NCBI GenBank assembly: GCA_030630935.1
Contig: DAOVMD010000097.1
Span: 1-8,977, forward strand
Direction of reading: 5' to 3'
DNA length: 8,977 nt
Source: Candidatus Mcinerneyibacteriota bacterium
Lineage (GTDB): Bacteria; AUK180; JAQVHJ01
Made by a program: the position numbers and the translations under genes. Below, one piece after another: positions 1-4,858 of the stretch (positions are counted from its first letter, which is position 1; each line of letters starts with the position of its first letter). A model generated the notes under the pieces. That model ran no database searches. It was given only the letters and a program-made list of their open reading frames with translations, and had not been told where the DNA came from.

Positions 1-137
1 AATAATCTTGAACCTAAAAATAAATTTTCAAAATTTTGTTTTTTTACCTAAACTCGCTATCAAAACACTTTTTTGATACCTTGTTTTTGCAGGAAGGTCA
101 TCATTGATAAATTCTTTTTAAAATCGTAAACGATTCA

Positions 138-171
138 GATTGCCGCGCCCTCTACGAGAGCTCGCAATGAC
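138..171 (-). repeat. REP-like palindromic repeat (GTCATTGCGAG...GCAATC type)
   Basis: Read on the minus strand the unit begins GTCATTGCGAG and ends GGCAATC. The plus-strand ends ATTG and CAAT pair and the middle continues as an imperfect hairpin (CTC-TAC-GAG at the tip) with one bulged C and two mismatches. It is clearly more GC-rich than its surroundings. From memory, repeats with these ends are scattered between genes in many unrelated bacterial genomes. That identification is recognition only and was not checked by search. Only one copy is visible in this window. Confidence 0.55.
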
Positions 172-217
172 ATTCTTTTGTCTTCGGAGCGAATCAATGC
201 TTTGATCCATAAAACGA

Positions 218-245
218 CTGTTTTCTGTTATCTGTTCTCTGCTCT
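218..245. repeat. Heptamer tandem repeat, four copies of CTGTTNT
   Basis: Four consecutive 7-mers on the plus strand read CTGTTTT, CTGTTAT, CTGTTCT and CTGCTCT. On the minus strand they are AGAGCAG, AGAACAG, ATAACAG and AAAACAG. The array starts 22 nt beyond the malQ stop codon in the direction of malQ transcription, so it lies in the likely 3' untranslated region. It is not coding in any frame I can support. It may vary in copy number by slippage. Confidence 0.6.
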
Positions 246-246
246 C

Positions 247-261
247 GACAGCTTTGCTGTC
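247..261 (-). other. Short perfect hairpin just after malQ
   Basis: GACAGC (247-252), loop TTT, GCTGTC (256-261) form a perfect 6-bp stem beginning 6 nt beyond the malQ stop. It is not followed by a T tract in the malQ direction, where the heptamer repeat follows instead. It could stabilise the 3' end of the mRNA or act as a weak terminator. It could also simply be the edge of the repeat cluster. Confidence 0.4.
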
Positions 262-267
262 TGTATC

Positions 268-1782
268 TTACCTACTGAATAATTCAGTTAATTCTTTTAA
301 TCTTTTTATAATTTTCTTTGTAATCATTTCACTCCTGTATCTCCAAGCCCAATTACCATCTGCAGTTCCGGGAATATTCATTCTAGCATCTGCACCTAAT
401 CCAAGAATATCCTGCATAGGAATAATTGACATATCAGCAACTGAAGCCAAAGCCAATTTGATCATATCCCAATGAATCTCCTTTCCGTTAGAACCCAAAT
501 ATTTGAGAGCAAAATCAAGTGATTTCTTCACCTCATCAAAATCTTGAGTAGAATCTTCTTCATTAGGATTAAACCATCCGATTGTAGTATTATTATCATG
601 AGTTCCTGTATAAACTACACAATTCCTAATATAATTATGCGGCAAATAAACATTTGTAGAATCGCTAAATGCAAACTGTAAAACTTTCATCCCGGGAAAA
701 CCAAATTTATCTCTTAGTTCTTCAACTTCAGCGGTGATCACACCGAGGTCTTCGGCAATTATTGGAGGAGCACCGATCTCTTTTTTTAATGCAATAAAGA
801 ATTTTTCACCAGGGCCTTTAACCCACTTTCCGTTAATAGCAGTATCTTCATTCGCGGGAATCTCCCAATAAGCTTCAAAACCACGGAAATGATCAATCCT
901 GATGATATCGACTAATGCAAGTGTCATCTTAAATCTGGCAGTCCACCATTCATAACCTTTTTGCTCCATCACATCCCATCTATAAAGGGGATTACCCCAT
1001 AACTGACCTGTTGCAGAGAAATAATCAGGGGGAACACCTGCAACAACCGTAGGATTCCCGGTTTCATCAAGATAAAATAAGTTTGGATTAGCCCAAACAT
1101 CTGCACTGTCATGCGAAACGAAAATTGGGATGTCTCCAATAATCCTTATTCCATTATCATTACAATATTTTTTTAATTCAAACCATTGTTTGAAAAATTG
1201 ACATTGTAAAAATTTATGATATTTTATTTCTTCCTCAACAATACTTCTCGCATCTTTTAAATATTTACTATTTCGAAAGGCAATATCCTTTTCCCATTCA
1301 AACCAGGGTTTTCCATTATGGTATTCCTTTAGTGCCATATAAAATGCATAGTCATCAAGCCACCAACTATTTTCAGAACAGAAATTACTTATAAATTGTC
1401 TGTAATCATAATCTGCTCTTTCCAGGAAATTCTTATATCCCTTCCTGAAAATAGCTTCTTTAAACTCTATTACTTTAGTAAAATCGACCTTATCCTTTGG
1501 AAATGTCGGGATATTATCTAAATCCTTGGTATCTAAGAATCCTTCATCTACCCATTTCTCAAGGGATATTAAAAGAGCATTACACCCGAATACTGAATAA
1601 CTTTGATAAGGTCTTTCTCCGTTTCCCGGGCTGCCAAGCGGAAGAAGCTGCCATAACTTCTGTTTTGTTTTAATCATAAAATTCACAAAACTATATGCAG
1701 TCGGACCAAGATCTCCTATCCCGAATTTCCCCGGTAAGGAAGTTGGATGTAATAAAATCCCCGATGACCTGTTAAATTTCAT
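268..1782 (-). CDS. malQ: 4-alpha-glucanotransferase (amylomaltase)
   Basis: Cytoplasmic GH77 enzyme that transfers alpha-1,4-glucan segments between maltodextrins, releasing glucose; it serves maltose, maltodextrin and glycogen metabolism. The 504-residue length fits the short Thermus-type amylomaltase (about 500), not the roughly 690-residue E. coli form. All hallmark motifs are visible: the N-terminal GILLHPTSLPGKFGIGDLG, QLLPLGSPG and SYSVFGCNALLISL; the nucleophile Asp297 in RIDHFRGF; the acid/base Glu344 in IAEDLGVIT; the transition-state Asp396 in GTHDNN; and a C-terminal MNIPGT followed by NWAWR. No signal peptide is seen. The ATG at 1782 is preceded by AAGGTG (1787-1792), and a perfect sigma-70 promoter lies upstream. 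It appears monocistronic, with no other sugar-metabolism gene in the window. The ORF is intact and the call is secure. Confidence 0.97.
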   Translation of the reverse strand: MKFNRSSGILLHPTSLPGKFGIGDLGPTAYSFVNFMIKTKQKLWQLLPLGSPGNGERPYQSYSVFGCNALLISLEKWVDEGFLDTKDLDNIPTFPKDKVDFTKVIEFKEAIFRKGYKNFLERADYDYRQFISNFCSENSWWLDDYAFYMALKEYHNGKPWFEWEKDIAFRNSKYLKDARSIVEEEIKYHKFLQCQFFKQWFELKKYCNDNGIRIIGDIPIFVSHDSADVWANPNLFYLDETGNPTVVAGVPPDYFSATGQLWGNPLYRWDVMEQKGYEWWTARFKMTLALVDIIRIDHFRGFEAYWEIPANEDTAINGKWVKGPGEKFFIALKKEIGAPPIIAEDLGVITAEVEELRDKFGFPGMKVLQFAFSDSTNVYLPHNYIRNCVVYTGTHDNNTTIGWFNPNEEDSTQDFDEVKKSLDFALKYLGSNGKEIHWDMIKLALASVADMSIIPMQDILGLGADARMNIPGTADGNWAWRYRSEMITKKIIKRLKELTELFSR

Positions 1783-1862
1783 ATTTCACCTTATTTGTTT
1801 TTAATAAAATAAATTATAATATCATCTGTTTGGAAACTATTTTCTTAAAATAATTATTTTTT

Positions 1863-1891
1863 ATTATAAATCCTTTTTCATTTATTGTCAA
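1863..1891 (-). promoter_or_regulatory. Consensus sigma-70 promoter of malQ
   Basis: On the minus strand, TTGACA (1891-1886), a 17-nt spacer and TATAAT (1868-1863) match the sigma-70 consensus at all twelve positions. Transcription would start near 1856, giving a leader of roughly 74 nt before the malQ ATG at 1782. The leader is AT-rich and I see no riboswitch-like structure in it. Confidence 0.85.
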
Positions 1892-1989
1892 GGTACTTCT
1901 TAAAATAACTTAAATTTATACATCTATGAAATTATTGTAACTTTTGAAAACATTCATTTTTTACTTGAACAAATACCTAAATTCCCGGA

Positions 1990-2304
1990 TTAACCTTTTA
2001 TATGGTGATTTATTAAATTGATGATTCTATCCCTTTTATTTACTACAAAATGTAGTTCTCTTCCATCTTTCAATTTCATAAATATTCCATTTGGGAATAT
2101 ACCTAAAGTATTTTTCTTAACAATTGCAACTATATCAGGTAAATCAATCTCCTCCGGATCCTTTTGAACATTCAATGCATGCGGATGAAATAATACACGT
2201 TTATCAGTAACTCTGAAATCTCCACCAACTCCCTCTATTCCCCTATAGAGATTTGCCTTAACATGATATAGAAGGTTCTCATCTTCTTTTAAATGAAATG
2301 ACAT
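1990..2304 (-). CDS. Small stand-alone GRAM/PH-like domain protein
   Basis: A 104-residue soluble protein made of a single GRAM-type (pleckstrin-homology-like) domain. The visible pattern is typical of that fold: an early ANLYRGIEGVGGDFRVTDKRVLFHP segment (glycine, then T-D-K-R-V-L-F), then an acidic I-D-L-P-D-I-V strand, then GIFPNGIFMKLKDGRELHFVV and a C-terminal helix. No signal peptide, membrane segment or catalytic residues are seen. GRAM domains bind lipids or proteins in eukaryotes; the role of bacterial one-domain versions is unknown, so no function is assigned. The ATG at 2304 has a good ribosome site, AGGAGA (2311-2316), with 6 nt spacing. It has its own promoter and shows no tight coupling to neighbours. 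Confidence 0.85.
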   Translation of the reverse strand: MSFHLKEDENLLYHVKANLYRGIEGVGGDFRVTDKRVLFHPHALNVQKDPEEIDLPDIVAIVKKNTLGIFPNGIFMKLKDGRELHFVVNKRDRIINLINHHIKG

Positions 2305-2348
2305 TATTTGTCTCCTGAATATTTTAATTTCTTTTAAAGTATTAGTTG

Positions 2349-2377
2349 ATTATAACATAAACTTGAAATAAAATCAA
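2349..2377 (-). promoter_or_regulatory. Sigma-70 promoter of the GRAM-domain gene
   Basis: On the minus strand, TTGATT (2377-2372), a 17-nt spacer and TATAAT (2354-2349) form a strong match (10 of 12 positions). The predicted start near 2342 gives a leader of about 38 nt before the ATG at 2304. Confidence 0.75.
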
Positions 2378-2424
2378 ATAATTTACTTTATTCAATAAAT
2401 TTTATGAAGGCGGTTCAGCAACTC

Positions 2425-2471
2425 CATTTTGTCATTGGAACAAAATGAGAAGCTCGACCATTCTAAATGGT
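2425..2471. repeat. Pair of perfect hairpins behind the methyltransferase gene
   Basis: Two adjacent inverted repeats lie in the 181-nt gap. CATTTTGT (2425-2432) pairs with ACAAAATG (2440-2447) across a 7-nt loop. ACCATT (2457-2462) pairs with AATGGT (2466-2471) across CTA. The second begins 14 nt beyond the methyltransferase stop codon. No T tract follows on either strand, so this is not a standard terminator. Part of it (ACAAAATGaGAaGC) resembles the dyad at 3579-3610 (ACAAAATGgGAGC), which suggests diverged copies of one small repeat family. Confidence 0.5.
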
Positions 2472-2485
2472 AGTCCTTATTAATA

Positions 2486-3385
2486 TCAATTAAGTTTTTT
2501 CCCAACATAGAAAAAGTTACAAGCTAAGTTTTCTAATCTTTTTTTATTTTCAAAAAATAAATCTAAATATTTTATCGGATGAAGTAAATAAGTAAGAAAG
2601 ATTCTTACTATAGATGACAAAAATACCCCAGGAGTAATACTTTCAAAAAAATCTCTTAAAAATAGAGCAAATGCAGTAAAAGAACCAGAACAAACCCCTT
2701 TTTGAATCATTTTAAAACCATGCCTTTCAAACACTTTTTCTATACCTGAAATGGTATACCTTTGAAAATCGTTAGGAATCATATGATAGGCTCGCATAAA
2801 AGGAATTTCAACGTATACCTTCCCCCCAGGTTTTAATGTTCTATAAATTTCATCAATTGCAATTTCAGGATTTTCCAAGTGTTCAATTATTGAAGAATTT
2901 AAAATTAAATCTATAGAATTGCTTTTTAAGGGTAAATTCATAGCATCACCAATTATATCTACTTGTCCTATATGAGGAATCCCTATTTTAATGATCTGTT
3001 TATATTTTGAAAATGTTCTTTGGAATATTTTTTCAAAACCCGCACCCATATTAACTACAATATTATCCGGTAAATCAGGATTTTTTGATGCTAATAATTT
3101 TATTATTGTTAACCTTGATTTCAAACTCCAAACCCTTGTTTCAGGAGTTTTAAAAGACATTAAAATTTTTTCTTGAAGTGTATAATTTTTAACTGAACTA
3201 TGGCTTTTTATAAAAGTATTTAATTTTGATTTTTTTTCAAGTAATATAGGAGTGTTTTCTAATAAAGAATAATCCAAATTACAATTAGTACATAAATACT
3301 TATTTTCTGATACGGTTAGAGACCCATTTTTGCATTCCGGGCAAATTACTATTTTCTTAATTTTATCCTTTTTTAATTCATTCAC
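2486..3385 (-). CDS. SAM-dependent methyltransferase with N-terminal zinc ribbon
   Basis: A 299-residue protein. Residues 15-35 hold a Trm112-like zinc ribbon with two Cys-x2-Cys pairs (C15/C18, C32/C35), followed by the usual LLENTPILL stretch. A class I (Methyltransf_11-type) domain covers about 105-225: the glycine loop VVNMGAG (110-116), VDIIGDAMNLPL (142-153), LILNSSIIEHLENPE and the post-motif LKPGGKVYVEIPF, then NDFQRYT, which is typical of this subfamily. A hydrophobic stretch near 250-268 may be membrane-associated. The acidic residue expected before IPHIGQVD to hold the SAM ribose appears to be Gly135. The substrate is unknown; relatives are often near polysaccharide or lipid glycosylation genes, but none are seen here. 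The start is a GTG at 3385, chosen because GAGGTG lies 7 nt upstream. Confidence 0.85.
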   Translation of the reverse strand: MNELKKDKIKKIVICPECKNGSLTVSENKYLCTNCNLDYSLLENTPILLEKKSKLNTFIKSHSSVKNYTLQEKILMSFKTPETRVWSLKSRLTIIKLLASKNPDLPDNIVVNMGAGFEKIFQRTFSKYKQIIKIGIPHIGQVDIIGDAMNLPLKSNSIDLILNSSIIEHLENPEIAIDEIYRTLKPGGKVYVEIPFMRAYHMIPNDFQRYTISGIEKVFERHGFKMIQKGVCSGSFTAFALFLRDFFESITPGVFLSSIVRIFLTYLLHPIKYLDLFFENKKRLENLACNFFYVGKKLN

Positions 3386-3392
3386 TTAAGTT

Positions 3393-3398
3393 CACCTC
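3393..3398 (-). promoter_or_regulatory. Ribosome binding site that fixes the GTG start of the methyltransferase
   Basis: GAGGTG on the minus strand sits 7 nt before the GTG at 3385. The nearby ATG at 3381-3379 is out of frame and runs into a stop after two codons, so GTG is the real start. Confidence 0.75.
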
Positions 3399-3417
3399 TT
3401 TTTAATTTGTTATGATT

Positions 3418-3447
3418 ATTTTATCATATCTATTAATTAAAAGTCAA
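3418..3447 (-). promoter_or_regulatory. Probable sigma-70 promoter of the methyltransferase gene
   Basis: On the minus strand, TTGACT (3447-3442), an 18-nt spacer and TAAAAT (3423-3418) match 10 of 12 consensus positions. The leader would be about 26 nt. The 18-nt spacing is slightly long, so this is weaker than the other promoters in the window. Confidence 0.55.
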
Positions 3448-3494
3448 GTGAAAATAACATTCAAACAATAGCAACTAAACTTGGATACTATATA

Positions 3495-3630
3495 TCAATC
3501 TGGGAAATTAAAATAACATTTTTTAATTGTTTCTGATTCTTATGAAAACAATTCATAGCCTGAAGTAAACATAATTCTGGGACAAAATGGGAGCACCGTC
3601 CCCCCATTGTTTCAATCTGAAAAATTAAAA
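3495..3630. repeat. 19-bp direct repeat bracketing the end of the deacetylase gene
   Basis: TCAATCTGGGAAATTAAAA (3495-3513) and TCAATCTGAAAAATTAAAA (3612-3630) agree at 17 of 19 positions and are 117 bp apart. The second copy contains the deacetylase stop codon (3625-3627). Between the copies lie a small stem (TATGAA-AACAA-TTCATA, 3541-3557) and the G/C-rich dyad at 3579-3610. The arrangement fits a local duplication, or an insertion that duplicated its target at the 3' end of the gene. Confidence 0.5.
3579..3610. repeat. G/C-rich dyad after the deacetylase gene
   Basis: A G/C-rich block in AT-rich surroundings, starting 14 nt beyond the deacetylase stop. It contains GGGAC (3579-3583) with GTCCC (3598-3602). 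Alternatively, ACAAAATGGG pairs with the CCC-ATTGT at 3603-3610, with a 2-nt bulge. Read on the minus strand it begins ACAATGGGGGGACGG, similar to the ATGGGGACG ends of the 4680-4856 element. It could fold in the mRNA, but no clean T tract follows, so I call it a repeat and not a terminator. Confidence 0.5.
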
Positions 3631-4659
3631 CATCGCAGCACCATCCAATTGTAGAATATTCTCAATTGATTCGCTTATTATCTGTGCGCTTTTTTTATGA
3701 TATCCCCCGGATAGTACCATCAGGATTGGAATCTTATTATCAAAGGCAAAGCGGAAAATAATCTCGTCTCTTTTTATTATCCCATCCTTGGTAATCGCTA
3801 ATTTCCCAAGCTCATCATCTATAAAAATATCAGTCCCGGCATTATAAATTATGAAATCCGGATTTACTTTTTTAATTGCCTTATCTACTTCAACTCGAAT
3901 CAACTTTAAATAATCTTCATCTTTAATTCCTGGCTGAACAGGAAAATCAAAGTCAATATACTTCTTCGCTGGATAATCCCTGGGGTAGTTATTTTGATTA
4001 TATACATCAAAAATATAAATACCCTTACGATCCTTTAAAACAGATTCAATCCCGTTACCCTGGTGCGCATCAAGGTCAATTATTAAAATAGAGTAATCAG
4101 GATACTTATCAAGTATTTTTAAACATGCTAATGGAACATCAGCGTAGAAACAAAAGCCACCACCTGATTCTGCCTTTGCATGATGATACCCACCTGATAG
4201 ATTAATGGCCCAGCCGTATTCAAAAGCAAGATCAACACCTAATAATGTTCCACCCGTTGCATAACGCATTGGAGCTAAAAATTTCTTCCTTAATATTGAA
4301 ACAGGAACTTTCTTAATCAAAAGTAATTCTGCAATACTTGCAATAACTTCCGGATCATTTAGTGATGAAAGGTATTCCTGAGAATGTACTTTTAAAAGTT
4401 CTTCATTTGTGACTTGTTCCGGCTGATAAAAATTAACCTTCTTTAATTCAAAGCGCTTTTTTAAATATCTGTAAACCCTACCGTACTTCTCTGAATCAAA
4501 AGGATGAAGCTTCTGAATTCCAAAAAGTCTTATGTTATAATGCTTAGAATAGATTATTGGTACCTTCTTCTGATTGGTCTGCTTCCCAATTTTTCCTGAA
4601 CTCATTAGGAACACTCCTACAATAATTAAAATTATTGAAAACATAATTCGCTTCTTCAT
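3625..4659 (-). CDS. Exported or membrane-anchored class IV histone-deacetylase-family deacylase (HDAC11-like)
   Basis: A 344-residue zinc hydrolase of the arginase/deacetylase fold. An N-terminal hydrophobic segment (about residues 5-20, after MKKR) looks like a signal anchor or signal peptide without a lipobox. The catalytic domain spans about 33-337. Class IV hallmarks are clear: YNIRLFGIQKLHPFD (41-55), GGYHHAKAESGGGFC with the His pair 159-160, zinc ligands Asp197 and His199 in IDLDAHQGNG, zinc ligand Asp277 in YNAGTD, and Tyr320 in LSGGYHK. All catalytic residues are present. HDAC11 relatives remove acyl groups from lysine; the substrate here is unknown, and the leader suggests it lies outside the cytoplasm. 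The ATG at 4659 is supported by AAAGGAG (4668-4674) 8 nt upstream, so the leader is genuine. It follows the wall-hydrolase gene across a 199-nt gap almost filled by an inverted-repeat element. Confidence 0.92.
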   Translation of the reverse strand: MKKRIMFSIILIIVGVFLMSSGKIGKQTNQKKVPIIYSKHYNIRLFGIQKLHPFDSEKYGRVYRYLKKRFELKKVNFYQPEQVTNEELLKVHSQEYLSSLNDPEVIASIAELLLIKKVPVSILRKKFLAPMRYATGGTLLGVDLAFEYGWAINLSGGYHHAKAESGGGFCFYADVPLACLKILDKYPDYSILIIDLDAHQGNGIESVLKDRKGIYIFDVYNQNNYPRDYPAKKYIDFDFPVQPGIKDEDYLKLIRVEVDKAIKKVNPDFIIYNAGTDIFIDDELGKLAITKDGIIKRDEIIFRFAFDNKIPILMVLSGGYHKKSAQIISESIENILQLDGAAMF

Positions 4660-4679
4660 TTCTTTCTCTCCTTTGTAAA

Positions 4680-4856
4680 ATGGGGACGTACATTATCTTT
4701 TTGATGAGAAAGGAACGTAAATAACACTATATTGGAAAAAATCGATTACAATTCTCATTTCCACCAAATCTGTATTAAATGATTAAGAACAAGGACAATG
4801 TCCCAACATAGTGGAGCTTATGGCAAAGATTACAAAAAGATAATGTACGTCCCCAT
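4680..4856. repeat. 177-bp element bounded by 24-bp perfect inverted repeats (MITE/REP-like)
   Basis: The left arm 4680-4703 (begins ATGGGGACGTACATTATC) and the right arm 4833-4856 (ends GATAATGTACGTCCCCAT) are perfect reverse complements. The interior has smaller dyads: ATGAGAA (4704-4710) with TTCTCAT (4752-4758), and GGACA-A-TGTCC (4793-4803). No transposase ORF fits inside and no clear target-site duplication flanks it. It starts 2 nt beyond the M23-DUF4846 stop and ends just 5 nt before the deacetylase ribosome site, so it fills that intergenic gap. In RNA it could form a long stem that separates the two messages. Similar GGGGAC-ended repeats are, from memory, seen near Y1 (IS200-like/RAYT) transposases elsewhere; that link is inference. 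Confidence 0.8.
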
Positions 4857-4858
4857 AA

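Larger units (their letters stand above)
1..267. other. Repeat-rich intergenic region downstream of malQ
   Basis: No gene is supported here. The region is made of short repeats and dyads. An AT-rich perfect 8-bp stem, TATCAAAA (58-65) with TTTTGATA (71-78), has a 5-nt loop. A small dyad AATCGT-AA-ACGATT lies at 122-135. A REP-like hairpin (138-171), a heptamer tandem repeat (218-245) and a perfect short hairpin (247-261) are listed separately. None of the hairpins is followed by a T tract in the direction of malQ transcription, so I do not call a malQ terminator. The 58-78 stem is followed on the plus strand by CCTTGTTTTTG, which could be a weak terminator for something left of the window. 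Confidence 0.7.

Noticed and set aside
218-245. Heptamer array as a CRISPR array
   Set aside because: The units are 7 bp and directly adjacent, with no spacers and no cas genes in the window.
3379-3381. ATG as the methyltransferase start
   Set aside because: It is out of frame and meets a stop after two codons; the GTG at 3385 is in frame with good ribosome-site spacing.
4704-4832. Promoter for the deacylase inside the inverted-repeat element
   Set aside because: The best -10-like hexamer (TATAGT, minus strand) has no -35 box at 16-18 nt (TTGTAA is only 14 nt away), so I could not support a promoter.
4680-4856. Inverted-repeat element as a simple intrinsic terminator
   Set aside because: The arms are 24 bp with a 129-nt interior and no T tract follows the distal arm, so it does not fit a rho-independent terminator.
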